From contig CANRDN010000013.1 of the NCBI GenBank assembly GCA_947629375.1, forward strand, positions 1 through 54,035: a stretch of 54,035 nucleotides of DNA. Reading direction: 5' to 3'. The notes under the pieces are model-generated. The model ran no database searches. It saw only the letters and a list, made by a program, of their open reading frames with translations, and was not told where the DNA came from. Position numbers and translations under genes: made by a program. Below are positions 7,888 through 17,963 of this stretch, piece by piece. The number at the start of each line of letters is the position of its first letter. Within the stretch, counting starts at the first letter, position 1. This DNA comes from an uncultured Bacilli bacterium. Lineage in GTDB: Bacteria > Bacillota_I > Bacilli_A > RF39 > UBA660.

Positions 7888-10800
7888 TGCCTAATAATGT
7901 TGACGACAAAATTGTGCGAATGCAATTTGACAATAAGAATTTTGAGAAAAACGTTGCAACTACAATGCAAACTCTCAACAATCTTAAAGCCAGCTTGAAA
8001 TTTGAAGGCGTGTCTGATGGTATCGCTCATCTTGGCAAATCTATTAAGAATGTAAGTTTCGACAGCATTCAAAATGGGATTCATCAGGTCACTGTAAAGA
8101 TACCGATAATGGGCACTGTACTCGACCAAACCATACGTAACATGACCAATGCTGTAACTGGTTTTGTTAAAAAGACAATTAGCGAATTTAGTACACTCGG
8201 TGCTATTAAATCTGGTTTTAGTGAGTATGAAACACAGATCAATGCTGTTCAGACTATTTTGGCTAATACCGAAAGTAAAGGAACAACCATTGACGATGTA
8301 AACCAAGCTCTTGATACCTTGAATACATACGCAGACAAAACCATCTACAATTTCACCGAAATGACTCGTAACATTGGTACGTTTACTGCCGCTGGTGTTG
8401 ATCTACAAACATCAGTCGACGCTATTCAGGGTATTGCGAACTTAGCCGCTGTATCAGGTTCAAACTCACAACAGGCATCGCGTGCGATGTATCAGCTTTC
8501 TCAGGCTCTTGCTTCTGGTAAAGTAAATCTTCAGGACTGGAACTCTGTAGTAAACGCTGGTATGGGTGGTCAGGTATTCCAAGACGCATTGAAAAACACA
8601 GCTAAGCATATGGGCATTGTTGTTGACGAATCTGTATCATTCAGAGAGTCGATTAGCTCTAAGGATGGTTCAGGTTGGCTCACTTCAGATGTCTTACTGG
8701 AAACCTTGAAACAGTTTGCTGGTGCTTTTGACGATGCTACTCTTAAGACTCAGGGATACACTGAATCTGAAATTGCCGATCTTCACCGTATGGCTGAGAC
8801 TGCTGAAAACGCTGCTACAAAGGTTAAGACTTTTACTCAGCTTATCGATACTCTTAAGGAGTCAATGCAATCTGGTTGGACTCAGTCTTGGGAATACATC
8901 CTTGGTGACTTTGAAGAAGCTAGATCAATGTGGACAAAAGTCAGTGACTCCATTGCTGCTATGATTCAGCCTGCTGCAGATGCTCGTAACGAGATGCTTA
9001 GATATTGGGCTGAAGGTGAAGCGGTACCTGTTGAGAAGGTTGAAGAGAAACAAAAAGAGCTTTGGGATTTAGTTCAGCGTACGATGTCTGGTGAATTCGG
9101 AAACGGACAAAAGCGATTTGACACCTATAAAGCTCTTGGTTTTGATCCTAAAGAAGTACAGGCTGTTGTTGATGATTTTGTCGCTGGCACAGTAAAAGGC
9201 TTCGAAGATATTAAGACCACAGTAGAGAATCCTCCTAAGGGCGGTGGTTACAAATCATTCTTTGATGATATGACAGGTCGAGAAGCGGCTCTTGCTGGTC
9301 TTAGAAACATTTTCACAGCCTTAGTAAACATCATGAACCGTGTTCGTGCAGCCTTTAGAGAAATCTTCCCTAGAACTACAGGACAGCAACTGACTGATAT
9401 TTCAAAGAAGTTCTATCAGTTATCGGCTACTCTTCTTAAGATGGTCAATAGTGACGCACTTGACAAAATTCAAAGGGCATTTAGAGGTCTATTTGCTGCA
9501 TTCAAGCTCATTAAGAACATCCTTAGTGGGTTGATTAGTGGTATTGGATCGCTCTTTGAGGCTCTCGGATTTGAGAAGGCTGGTAGCGTCGTTCTTGATC
9601 TTGCTGCTAACATTGGCGACCTCATTTACAAACTGAATAACTTCGTTGAAGAAAGCGGTATAGCAAAAGATATTTTTGAAACTGTCGGTACAGCTATAGG
9701 AAAAGCAATTCGTAACATAATAGATCTCTTTAGTAAATTAGGTGATATGATTGCTGAGAAGATTGATTTTTCAAAGATCACTGACTTCTTTACCAATCTT
9801 TCATTTGATCCTGAAACACTAAAGAAAAATCTTAGTTTCGACGCTATCATCAACGTGTTCAAAAATGCTTATGATAGTATTGCCGAAAACACTAAGAAAA
9901 TTAAAGAACAAATCAAGTCTTACGATAAGATGGACACTACAAGCATTAAGACGTTCTCTGATAACGCTAAAGAAAGCTTTAGTGGATTCACCGCTATTCT
10001 TGATGTGTGTAGCACGGTTTCAGATAAGCTCACAAACGTTTGGAATACCATTAAGAAAGTCTTTGGTGCAATCATACAGATAATATCTCCTATTGCCGGC
10101 AACATAGCTGATAAAATGATAGACATTACTGGTGCATTTGATCTTGACAAATACCTTGATTATGTGCAAAAAGGCGGTATGGTTGCTCTAATTCTATACG
10201 TCAATAAGATTGGTAAGAGTTTGAACAAGGCTATAAAGAATGCTGGAAAAGTTGCTGAGAGTCTAACTACATTGTTTGCTAGCGTTACAAAAGCCATAAA
10301 CAACTTCTCTACAGCGATAAAGGGCGTAATTGTAGAAAAGATTGCGAAATCAATTCTCATGCTTGCTGGTGGTTTGCTGATTCTCTCTTTAATACCTACT
10401 GACAAACTTTGGTCTGCTGTTGGTTCGCTTGCTACCATATTCTTAGAGCTCTCAGCGACACTCAAAATAGTAGACAAAGCAAATCTTAAGGGTGTTGCTA
10501 CGACAGTTATGGCTTTAGGATTCGGTATTCTGACCTTAGTAGGTGCTATTGCTATCCTTGCTAATATAGACACAGGTACTGTTTACAAAGGTATTGGTAG
10601 GCTTGGATGGATATTTATAGAATTAATAGCGATTATAACTACTATAGCAAAAGGTGCTGCTGGTAAACTTAAAGGTGCTGCTGGATTGATTATGGCTATT
10701 GCAACGGCTGTGAACATGCTTGTCGTACCTATTATATTACTCGGCGTTTTACCCCTCGATCTAATAATGAAGGGTATAGGCATGGTGACTATTATAATAG

Positions 10801-12908
10801 CTGAATTAGTGGGAGCATTTAACCTTAGTAAACTCGGTGGAATCAGTGAAAACTTACTTAAGGCTGCTGCTGTAATCCTGTCTCTTGCCTTTGCTTTGAA
10901 CATGCTTATGGTTCCTGTATTGATATTTGCCGGATTAACCGCTATCATGAAGGATGGTGTAATCTGGGAAGTATTAGGTATGATTGGCACTCTATTAGGC
11001 GAATTAACGGCTGCTCTTGATTTCTCTAAGCTAGGAGATCCTAATAGTCTGAAGGGTGTTGCTCTTTCGATGATGGGTATCGCCTTTGCTTTAGACATGA
11101 TGATGGTTCCTGTTATAACAATCGCTATGATTCTTAGTAAAGTAGGCGGAAACTTATCAGACCAAATAACAGCTCTCGGCATGATTATCGGTTCAATCGG
11201 TGTATTAATGTACGCTATGACCGAAACACTTACGACTCTTGCTGACGGATTGAAAGGTGCTGATCTCGGTGTTATCCTCGCGAATATTCTTGTGTTAGGT
11301 ACCGTTTTAGCCGGTCTTACTGAGTTTGTTATCAAACCTCTTTCTGAAATGACTATTGACGAAGTATTGCAAAGTGTCATGGGTATGGCTGCTATGACGG
11401 CTACTCTTGTATTAGCTATTTTAGCCCTCTCTGATGGATTAAAAGATGCTGACCTTAAATCAATACTTACATTGGTTGCGGCAATGGCTGCTATAATCAT
11501 TATATTAGTCCAAACAGTCATTATACCTCTTGCTGATATGGATTCTGATTCACTCGGAATGGCACTCTTAGGCATAGTAGTAATTGTTGCTGCTGTAGTT
11601 GGCGGTATATATTTACTAGCAAAAGCCATGAATACGCTCTCCGTTGGGTCAATAACCAAATTACAAGTTGTGGGCGGAACTATGTTATCATTTGCAGTTA
11701 CTTTAATCCTCGTAGCTGGTGCTGTAGCATTGATTATAGCGGCAATAGGCGCTCTTAATGAGATGGATCTCGATGCTGAAAACCTGTTTGAGAATGTCAA
11801 AATCGTTGGTGAAAGCATTGCTCTGTTTTTAGTATCATTAGTAGAGTCATCTCTTGGGATATTTACAGCTTTAGGTGAAACAGTTTTGACCTGGCTTTCT
11901 GAATTCTTACCTATGCTATGTGGTTTCTTGCTTACCAATGTTCCGCTTTTGGTTAACACGGTGTTTAACATCTTAACAAGCATTCTTGATAACATTATAA
12001 CGAACATCATACCGATTGTTGAAAAGGTAGTTACATTATTCTGCACGATATTTGACGCTATCATACCAAGAATAGGCGAGATTGTAAAGCGTGTAGTTGA
12101 CATGTTCTGCGCTATCATTGAGAACATCGCTTGGAATCTAGGAAAAATTGTGGATTCTATGATATTCTTCATCCATCAATTAGCTTGTAATATAGGCGAA
12201 AAGGCTGATGAAATAGCAGGCTCTATATGGGCTTTGTTCAAGGCTTTAGTTGACGCTGTCGTTGCACTACTCACGGATAATGCACTTCCATCATTAGCTA
12301 AGTTAGGTAAAAAGATAATTGCTACAGTTGTGGGCTTTATCATTGACGGTATAAACAACATGATCAATTTCGTATTTGACAAGATTGAAACGCTTATTAA
12401 TGGTGCGATAGGTGTTATAAACAAACTTGGCGGAAACTTTGGTAACGTATCAATTCCAAGACCACAGATTTCAACTCCTGGATGGGTCGAAGAATGGAAG
12501 GCTTTGGCTGCAGGTGGTACTCTTACCAGTGGTACGGCTATAGTCGGAGAGGCTGGTCCTGAGCTTCTGTCCAATGTTTATGGCAAAACTCAAGTTACAC
12601 CTCTTACTCACCAAAACACACGATCAGTACTTGACGGATACGTATACAAAATTGACAACCGTTTGGCTGATATTTCCACATCGCTTAGAAATATAGATAC
12701 GGGATTCAATAGTCTATTCTCTACACCTGATGCTCTGGGATACGATGATACAGGCTTAAGGAAAGAAATAGGCGACGTAAAATCTTCAATAAACACACTC
12801 AAAGACTCTATCGAAGGTATGGCTGTAATAATCGACGGCAAGGCTCTTGTTGGTCAAATAGCTAAGCCAATGGATAGAGCATTAGGAATTATTGCTGCTA
12901 GGAGGTGA
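7887..12908 (+). CDS. Tail tape measure protein
   Basis: A 1673-aa protein, the longest in the window, as expected for a siphovirus tail ruler. The N-terminal 250 residues contain FTEMTRNIGTFTAAGVDL and QASRAMYQLSQALASGKVNLQDWNS, which are typical of this family. Residues about 780-1500 hold many strongly hydrophobic helices in loosely repeating units (for example LVLAILALSDGLKDADL), which may enter the host membrane during DNA delivery. The C-terminal region (GGTLTSGTAIVGEAGPELL) is also typical of tape measures. Using the usual 1.5 Å per residue gives a tail of roughly 250 nm, an estimate only. A long minus-strand open frame over this gene is a composition shadow. Confidence 0.95.
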   Translation: MPNNVDDKIVRMQFDNKNFEKNVATTMQTLNNLKASLKFEGVSDGIAHLGKSIKNVSFDSIQNGIHQVTVKIPIMGTVLDQTIRNMTNAVTGFVKKTISEFSTLGAIKSGFSEYETQINAVQTILANTESKGTTIDDVNQALDTLNTYADKTIYNFTEMTRNIGTFTAAGVDLQTSVDAIQGIANLAAVSGSNSQQASRAMYQLSQALASGKVNLQDWNSVVNAGMGGQVFQDALKNTAKHMGIVVDESVSFRESISSKDGSGWLTSDVLLETLKQFAGAFDDATLKTQGYTESEIADLHRMAETAENAATKVKTFTQLIDTLKESMQSGWTQSWEYILGDFEEARSMWTKVSDSIAAMIQPAADARNEMLRYWAEGEAVPVEKVEEKQKELWDLVQRTMSGEFGNGQKRFDTYKALGFDPKEVQAVVDDFVAGTVKGFEDIKTTVENPPKGGGYKSFFDDMTGREAALAGLRNIFTALVNIMNRVRAAFREIFPRTTGQQLTDISKKFYQLSATLLKMVNSDALDKIQRAFRGLFAAFKLIKNILSGLISGIGSLFEALGFEKAGSVVLDLAANIGDLIYKLNNFVEESGIAKDIFETVGTAIGKAIRNIIDLFSKLGDMIAEKIDFSKITDFFTNLSFDPETLKKNLSFDAIINVFKNAYDSIAENTKKIKEQIKSYDKMDTTSIKTFSDNAKESFSGFTAILDVCSTVSDKLTNVWNTIKKVFGAIIQIISPIAGNIADKMIDITGAFDLDKYLDYVQKGGMVALILYVNKIGKSLNKAIKNAGKVAESLTTLFASVTKAINNFSTAIKGVIVEKIAKSILMLAGGLLILSLIPTDKLWSAVGSLATIFLELSATLKIVDKANLKGVATTVMALGFGILTLVGAIAILANIDTGTVYKGIGRLGWIFIELIAIITTIAKGAAGKLKGAAGLIMAIATAVNMLVVPIILLGVLPLDLIMKGIGMVTIIIAELVGAFNLSKLGGISENLLKAAAVILSLAFALNMLMVPVLIFAGLTAIMKDGVIWEVLGMIGTLLGELTAALDFSKLGDPNSLKGVALSMMGIAFALDMMMVPVITIAMILSKVGGNLSDQITALGMIIGSIGVLMYAMTETLTTLADGLKGADLGVILANILVLGTVLAGLTEFVIKPLSEMTIDEVLQSVMGMAAMTATLVLAILALSDGLKDADLKSILTLVAAMAAIIIILVQTVIIPLADMDSDSLGMALLGIVVIVAAVVGGIYLLAKAMNTLSVGSITKLQVVGGTMLSFAVTLILVAGAVALIIAAIGALNEMDLDAENLFENVKIVGESIALFLVSLVESSLGIFTALGETVLTWLSEFLPMLCGFLLTNVPLLVNTVFNILTSILDNIITNIIPIVEKVVTLFCTIFDAIIPRIGEIVKRVVDMFCAIIENIAWNLGKIVDSMIFFIHQLACNIGEKADEIAGSIWALFKALVDAVVALLTDNALPSLAKLGKKIIATVVGFIIDGINNMINFVFDKIETLINGAIGVINKLGGNFGNVSIPRPQISTPGWVEEWKALAAGGTLTSGTAIVGEAGPELLSNVYGKTQVTPLTHQNTRSVLDGYVYKIDNRLADISTSLRNIDTGFNSLFSTPDALGYDDTGLRKEIGDVKSSINTLKDSIEGMAVIIDGKALVGQIAKPMDRALGIIAARR

Positions 12909-12915
12909 TGTATAA

Positions 12916-13782
12916 ATGTATGATCAGTTTTACACTTATTATGATGGTGCTTATTCAATTTCCTTTGCTAATGAAGACGACGGAATAGCAAAAGCCATTA
13001 ATACATGGAATACTTGGCATATATTTCCTACAACACCTCCAGTCGTAGCGCCACCTGAACGAAAGATAAGCGCTATTGAAATACCTTACACAGATGGTGC
13101 TCTTGATGTGTCTGATGTTCTTACGCATTACCCAACATACAACAATCGTACAGGCTCTTTTAACTTTGGTTTTGCTCCGGGATATGGTGCGACAATCGAA
13201 CGTTACAGAGATATTGTACGAGCGTTGCATGGTAAACGTAAGAAACTTTGGATGACTGATGTTACACCTGAGGATTTCGATAGAAACGGTCTTTTCTATT
13301 TCATTGGTAGGTTTACCGTTGGCGAATACCAGAATGCTGAACCCTATTCAACCTTTGATATTTCATATGAGTTAGAGCCTTATGAGCTTTCTGATATGAC
13401 TTCTCTTGAAATGTTTCCTGATGTGTTTGATAACATTAAGCCTAATCAGTCTATGTCTGTTGTAACGGATCTTGGAAAGTACTTCTCTGAGTATCCGACC
13501 ACTCCTATTATCACTGTCACTGGTGATGTTGAAAAAGGTGGTAATCCAACAGTCACAGAGCAGGCAGAAGTTGTACTAACATATTTTAATAGAGACCTAA
13601 ACAAATCCAGATACATCGAAGGTAAACTCGGCTCTTATAGATATCCTGACATAGTGTTTTACGCTAAAGATGGTGTGGCTGATGCTGACAATGCTGAACT
13701 TTGTATATTTGGTGGAATTCAACATGATACTAAAACTAAAATCGACAAGATTTCAATAGAATTTCGACATGGGAGGTTATGA
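12916..13782 (+). CDS. Distal tail protein (Dit-like)
   Basis: A 288-aa protein directly after the tape measure. The N-terminal half carries ERKISAIEIPYTDGALDVSD and a TGSFNFGF strand followed by a RYRDIVRALHGKRKKLWMTD segment, the usual pattern of Dit proteins, which form the hexameric ring closing the tail tube. The C-terminal half is a beta-rich extension. It overlaps the next gene's upstream ATG; ribosome site GGAGGTG. Confidence 0.88.
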   Translation: MYDQFYTYYDGAYSISFANEDDGIAKAINTWNTWHIFPTTPPVVAPPERKISAIEIPYTDGALDVSDVLTHYPTYNNRTGSFNFGFAPGYGATIERYRDIVRALHGKRKKLWMTDVTPEDFDRNGLFYFIGRFTVGEYQNAEPYSTFDISYELEPYELSDMTSLEMFPDVFDNIKPNQSMSVVTDLGKYFSEYPTTPIITVTGDVEKGGNPTVTEQAEVVLTYFNRDLNKSRYIEGKLGSYRYPDIVFYAKDGVADADNAELCIFGGIQHDTKTKIDKISIEFRHGRL

Positions 13783-13784
13783 TT

Positions 13785-14891
13785 ATGTTCAGAGCATACT
13801 GTGATGATGTTTTGTTCTATGATGACGAATCTACCCTTGACGAATACAAATTAGTCGATCCACAGCTTGATTTAGTTGAGAATGATATTTCCACTTTTAC
13901 ATTCACCATCCCTGTAACTAACGTCCTCCATGAGCTTTCTCAGGAAGAACGATATAGGATGCACAGTCCTACTACAGGAAACATTGCCTATTACACGTTC
14001 AGAGCTGGAAAGGGCGAACCTGTATACTACTATTCATTCAAAAGACCCGGTAAGCTTATACCATTTGTATCGGTTATAAAGGTTTATAGAGATGATGAAT
14101 TATGGTTTGAGGGTTGCCCTACCACAGTCTCACGAAGCTTTGACATGTCTCGAACCATTACCTGCGAGAGTGTATTAGGATATTTGAAGAGATCTGTACC
14201 TTTGCCAATCACGCACAAAGGCGTAAAATACTCTTTGGAAAACAAGATAAAGATGATATTAAACGCACATAACAACATGGTTGAGCGCAAATACGAGATA
14301 TACTGTGGTGAAATTGACACTAGCGTTGATAAGGAGAATGTTGAACCGTCTGACGAAAACTTTGAATTAACCGCTGATTCATGCTTCGATAATTTACAAG
14401 CAGTCTTTAAGAATTATGTAGGTATTTATACTGTTCGTTTAGCAGAAGATGGTAAACATTATCTTGACTACTCTGACAAAGAGCGTCCAAAATGTACACA
14501 GCAAGTAAACTTCCAAGAGAATTTGCTTGATTACACTGAGGATTGGTCTTTTGAAGATATTTGTACCTGCGTTGTGCCACTTGGTAAGAAGATTGAAGGT
14601 AATCCTAATCTACCAGGTAGTAATGACCGATACTTAAACCTGCAAGACTACTACAAAGAAATAGAATCATCTAGCAGAGATTACTTCTTAAAAAGTAGTT
14701 TAGCATCCGACTATGGTGTTATAGCTAAAATAGTCAAAAACGAAGACATTACCAGACCACTTGATTTGTGGACAATGGCTCGTAAGTATTTAGAAGACAC
14801 CCAATTCGCCGATATGACAATCGAGATTTCTGCCTTTGATCTCAGCTATTTGAACGAGGTAGAGCCTCCAGCACTCGGCGGATACTCTTGA
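13785..14891 (+). CDS. Tail-associated (Tal / gp27-like) baseplate protein
   Basis: A 368-aa protein. MFRAYCDDVLFYDDES at 13785 is chosen because GGGAGG ends about 8 nt upstream; the ATG at 13779 is too close. LVDPQLDLVENDISTFTFTIP and LRVRD-type strands, WFEGCPTTVSRSFDMSRTITCESVLGYL and DYTEDWSFEDICTCVVPLG match the N-terminal ring-forming domain of Tal proteins. The long C-terminal peptidase found in many Tal proteins is absent; the protein ends soon after the core. It forms the tail-tip hub below Dit. Confidence 0.85.
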   Translation: MFRAYCDDVLFYDDESTLDEYKLVDPQLDLVENDISTFTFTIPVTNVLHELSQEERYRMHSPTTGNIAYYTFRAGKGEPVYYYSFKRPGKLIPFVSVIKVYRDDELWFEGCPTTVSRSFDMSRTITCESVLGYLKRSVPLPITHKGVKYSLENKIKMILNAHNNMVERKYEIYCGEIDTSVDKENVEPSDENFELTADSCFDNLQAVFKNYVGIYTVRLAEDGKHYLDYSDKERPKCTQQVNFQENLLDYTEDWSFEDICTCVVPLGKKIEGNPNLPGSNDRYLNLQDYYKEIESSSRDYFLKSSLASDYGVIAKIVKNEDITRPLDLWTMARKYLEDTQFADMTIEISAFDLSYLNEVEPPALGGYS

Positions 14892-14912
14892 TATTTAGGA
14901 GGTGAGCGAAAG

Positions 14913-16190
14913 ATGGCTACACAAGCATTTATAGCAGATCCGAAGTTAACTATTGAAGTGTCGGCAGAGAGTTTTACAGACAATTACCAGATAACTGTAA
15001 ATAGTGAAACACATAGTGCCAGTGCAACACCAACAATCGGGTGGTGTGTATCGGAGTTTATTGAAATAAAAAATCCTTTTGATTTTGATTGTGTTTTTGA
15101 TGGACTTAGTAAATATTCAGACAGATCATATGTTTACTTATTTGGTGACAAAACTGATGAATCATATCTTACGAACTATGATATATATGCCGACGGTATT
15201 AAACAAATAATAACTACTAATATTATAAATAGGTATAATGCAAAATATTTTAGATTATCGTTTTATGCATCCAATAAACCCGCTGGTCATATATATTTTA
15301 GAATGGGCATAAAGGAAAATCCTATTCTTTGCAACTCTTGGGACGATCTAATTGCTAAAAATTTGCAATACAAAAACCAATATCTGAAACTAGAAAATGG
15401 TTCTGATACTGTAATAGACATGAATAATGAGTACCCCGATGGTATTGAGAGTAATATTGATATAAATAACCATACTGATTTTAATGGATTAACTATAAAG
15501 AATGCAACGGTAAAGACTGGAATTGTAATTTTCAGAACCATTGAGAAAAGTGAGTTCAATGATTATACCAATATATACAATTTAAAAATGCTTGATTGTC
15601 TTGTAGAAAACGGTAGTATCTTTGGATCATATTTTAGTATACATAACATAATATGCTCTTGCATAATAAATGGGACAGTGAACACTTCACTTAACTCAGT
15701 TGCTAGTGTAATACGTAGTAATAGTTTTCCAACTATATTTAATTCATCTTTTAATATAGAGCTTCAAGGTCCTCCTACTATGAGTTATGCGTTTTATAAT
15801 AATAGTAGTAGAAATAGCGTTCCGTTAATTAACAACTGTCGAATTAATATAATTGATCATAGATTAACTAGCGAGATTAAAAGGGCTTTTTATAAATGTT
15901 ATTTTAAGGATTGTTTAATAACAGGAACAATTGGTAAAAATGGTAATCTACCAGCAAAATCTTTTAAATTTATAGATGACAAAATTTGTGATTGTATAAT
16001 AGATTTAAATGCTGAGCAAATCAGTGATATTATAGACATTTCTAATTTAGAAAACGTCAATATATTCAACAAAGACCGCATAACAAATCCAAAAGATCTT
16101 TCATTGTATAACATCCACAGTCTAACTGCAGCTGAAATGAAAGATCCGGAAGAATATAGAAAACGAGGTTTCCCGATGGGAGTTGATTGA
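14913..16190 (+). CDS. Tail fibre / receptor-binding candidate with beta-helix-like centre
   Basis: A 425-aa protein following Tal. From about residue 180 it shows short repeating strands separated by Asn/Gly turns (NHTDFNGLTIKNATVKTGIV, LKMLDCLVENGSIFG, IHNIICSCIINGTV), typical of a right-handed parallel beta-helix as in phage fibres and polysaccharide-binding or -cutting tails. No catalytic residues can be assigned. The DNA is visibly richer in A+T and in ATA/AAT codons than the neighbouring tail genes, a sign of separate origin, as is common for host-range proteins. Confidence 0.7.
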   Translation: MATQAFIADPKLTIEVSAESFTDNYQITVNSETHSASATPTIGWCVSEFIEIKNPFDFDCVFDGLSKYSDRSYVYLFGDKTDESYLTNYDIYADGIKQIITTNIINRYNAKYFRLSFYASNKPAGHIYFRMGIKENPILCNSWDDLIAKNLQYKNQYLKLENGSDTVIDMNNEYPDGIESNIDINNHTDFNGLTIKNATVKTGIVIFRTIEKSEFNDYTNIYNLKMLDCLVENGSIFGSYFSIHNIICSCIINGTVNTSLNSVASVIRSNSFPTIFNSSFNIELQGPPTMSYAFYNNSSRNSVPLINNCRINIIDHRLTSEIKRAFYKCYFKDCLITGTIGKNGNLPAKSFKFIDDKICDCIIDLNAEQISDIIDISNLENVNIFNKDRITNPKDLSLYNIHSLTAAEMKDPEEYRKRGFPMGVD

Positions 16191-16192
16191 TT

Positions 16193-16726
16193 ATGGAGTA
16201 CACTGATTTACCAGAAGGCGTCGAGGCAACTTGGCACCTAAAAGACGGGAAGCCCATACCAAATGACTCACCAGACTATCCTGAGAAGATTATGACTCCG
16301 AAGTTCCCTCTTAGTCTCTGGAGAATCGAGGATGGTAAACCTATTACCGGCTTTATACCTAAGACTATAGCCGAACCAATAATGACCAAACCCTATCCAT
16401 ACTCTTTATGGCGAATAGACAAATACGTAAATGACGGAATGCCATATACCGAGCTTATGCCTGGATTATCACGTATCACACCACCGGTTAAGTATGATAT
16501 TTTACGTCTTGGTTATCAGGTTAGGTGTATATCGCCGCCTCATGGTATGGACAGATGGTTTCCCATTACTAAAATAAGTATACCGCTTAATGACGTAACA
16601 AACACCACGTATTCTCTAGGTAAGACTACGAAGGTGGACTTCACATATTACACTAAGCGTCGTTTCACAGATGTCAACAATGGACTCAACAGGAAGAAAG
16701 ACGCTTACACACTTACTGATTTCTAG
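16193..16726 (+). CDS. Tail-tip protein with SLWRI-DGKP repeats
   Basis: A protein of about 177 aa starting MEYTDLPEGVEATW. Two related units, FPLSLWRIEDGKPITGFIP and YPYSLWRIDKYVNDGMPYTE, recall the WxIxdGkP-type repeats seen at the tips of Firmicutes phage fibres and adaptors. The start at 16193 uses ATGGGAG as ribosome site; a TTG at 16187 is in frame but less likely. The gene starts right after the stop of the fibre gene, suggesting a joint tip complex. Confidence 0.65.
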   Translation: MEYTDLPEGVEATWHLKDGKPIPNDSPDYPEKIMTPKFPLSLWRIEDGKPITGFIPKTIAEPIMTKPYPYSLWRIDKYVNDGMPYTELMPGLSRITPPVKYDILRLGYQVRCISPPHGMDRWFPITKISIPLNDVTNTTYSLGKTTKVDFTYYTKRRFTDVNNGLNRKKDAYTLTDF

Positions 16727-16759
16727 TTTTAATTTGGAACCTCCTAAGATGGCTGTGGG

Positions 16760-16808
16760 GAGAGTATGGATGCGTGTTTTGTCCTCTTTCACATGTTTCC
16801 GTACTCTC
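16760..16808 (+). other. Long-loop hairpin between tail-tip genes
   Basis: GAGAGTATGG (16760-16769) can pair with CCGTACTCTC (16799-16808), ten pairs with one G-T, across a 29-nt loop rich in T and C. No T run follows, so it is not a standard terminator. It may be an RNA-stability or regulatory element of the 141-bp gap before 16868. Confidence 0.45.
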
Positions 16809-16867
16809 TTGCGGCTGTCAATTTTGGTTCCGGTAAAGCATTTATATTTTAATAGGAGGTTAAAGCT

Positions 16868-17158
16868 ATGACTGTTAACGCTAATTTTAATGTTGCAGAC
16901 AAAGAAAAACAAGCGTACATCGACCATGTGCGTGAGAAGGAAGGCAGTAACTTTAAATATGTGTATGAGATTGACTTGGTTTTGCATCCTATGCTTGGTA
17001 CTGAGTTTGTTGACATCACATGGAAGAAGCGTACACCAGCCTTTGATAGAATAAGACGAATCACAGGATATTTGGTTGGTACTCTTGACAGGTTTAATGA
17101 TGGAAAGAAAGCGGAAGTCATGGAACGTGTTAAGCACAACCTTAAGGAGGATGACTAA
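16868..17158 (+). CDS. Small phage protein with an NrdD-C-terminus-like motif
   Basis: A 96-aa protein starting MTVNANFNVADKEKQAYIDH. The end, RRITGYLVGTLDRFNDGKKAE-type followed by RVKH, matches the C-terminal region of anaerobic ribonucleotide reductase (NrdD), and such small phage proteins are often labelled that way. It cannot be a reductase: it lacks the glycyl-radical glycine loop, the zinc cysteines and the whole barrel. It is a regular member of tail-tip gene clusters in Firmicutes phages, with unknown function. Ribosome site TAGGAGG. Confidence 0.75.
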   Translation: MTVNANFNVADKEKQAYIDHVREKEGSNFKYVYEIDLVLHPMLGTEFVDITWKKRTPAFDRIRRITGYLVGTLDRFNDGKKAEVMERVKHNLKEDD

Positions 17159-17638
17159 ATGCCTGATTATATTTCGCAGTTTCCCAATGGCAAGACTGTT
17201 GATGGACTGTTAACCAAAGCAGGAACCGCCATACAGCCCGAAGACTTGGATAATAAGTTAGGTAGTTATTACACCAAAGAAGAAGTGGACGCTGAAGTTG
17301 GGTCTATAAATAATAACATTTCTACAATAGAAGATGATATTCAGAATCTTGAAGATAGTAAAGCTGACAAAACAGAAGTTACATCTCAGATAGCTGATGA
17401 AGTTGCTAAGATCGTCGATAATGCGCCTGCTGATTTTGATACACTTAAAGAGATGTCTGACTGGATACAAACACATTCCAATACAGCATCCGAAATGAAT
17501 ACTAAAATCATCACTAATGTGGCTGATATTTTAACTCTTAAAAATAAGATTACTGAGCTTGAAAATAGATTGAGCGAATTGGAAAAAAACCAATCCCCCT
17601 CATCCGACGAACCAGACGATGAGAATAAAATAATTTAA
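17159..17638 (+). CDS. Tail-tip / fibre protein with coiled coil
   Basis: A 159-aa protein. It holds the phrase VDNAPADFDTLKEMSDWI followed by an MNTKI repeat region, which is common in Firmicutes phage fibre or receptor-binding proteins, with heptad-like coiled coils on either side (INNNISTIEDDIQNLEDS and ILTLKNKITELENRLSELE). It is expected to form a trimeric stalk. It starts one base after the previous stop, with AAGGAGGATGA as ribosome site. Confidence 0.75.
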   Translation: MPDYISQFPNGKTVDGLLTKAGTAIQPEDLDNKLGSYYTKEEVDAEVGSINNNISTIEDDIQNLEDSKADKTEVTSQIADEVAKIVDNAPADFDTLKEMSDWIQTHSNTASEMNTKIITNVADILTLKNKITELENRLSELEKNQSPSSDEPDDENKII

Positions 17639-17654
17639 AAGGAGAATGATATTT

Positions 17655-17963
17655 ATGGATAACGTAAAAGACAACCTTACTACCCCTAATGATAAGGACA
17701 CAAACAATTCTGATTTCCCTTGCTCATTCTTACTCGGCGCTATCTTTGGAGCACTCTGTAGTGATTCATATTCTATGCCTAGTGAGGTAGAGACTAGTCT
17801 TCATGTTTTCAATGCTCGTACTGAGTACACAAAGACGTTTGAGAATTTCAAGACTTATGCTGAGCCGTCGAAAGACAATGAGATTGGTCAGGAATTCAAG
17901 AAGGCTATGATGGACTACATGACAGCGCTTGGTAAAGTCATTGAAAAGGCTGATAAGAAATGA
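17655..17963 (+). CDS. Small protein with one possible membrane segment
   Basis: A 102-aa protein starting MDNVKDNLTTPNDKD; the ATG at 17655 lies 10 nt after AAAAGGAG, while the ATG at 17646 is too close. Residues about 21-38 (FPCSFLLGAIFGALCS) may enter a membrane or be buried; the rest is helical and charged. The last four bases overlap the next start (ATGA), so the two are coupled. Function not recognised. Confidence 0.7.
   Translation: MDNVKDNLTTPNDKDTNNSDFPCSFLLGAIFGALCSDSYSMPSEVETSLHVFNARTEYTKTFENFKTYAEPSKDNEIGQEFKKAMMDYMTALGKVIEKADKK

Noticed and set aside
10583..12172. A 529-codon open frame on the minus strand inside the tape-measure gene
   Set aside because: It mirrors the hydrophobic, low-complexity coding strand, has no ribosome site, and reads as a Ser/Ile/Thr/Pro-rich shadow. 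The plus-strand gene fully explains the region.
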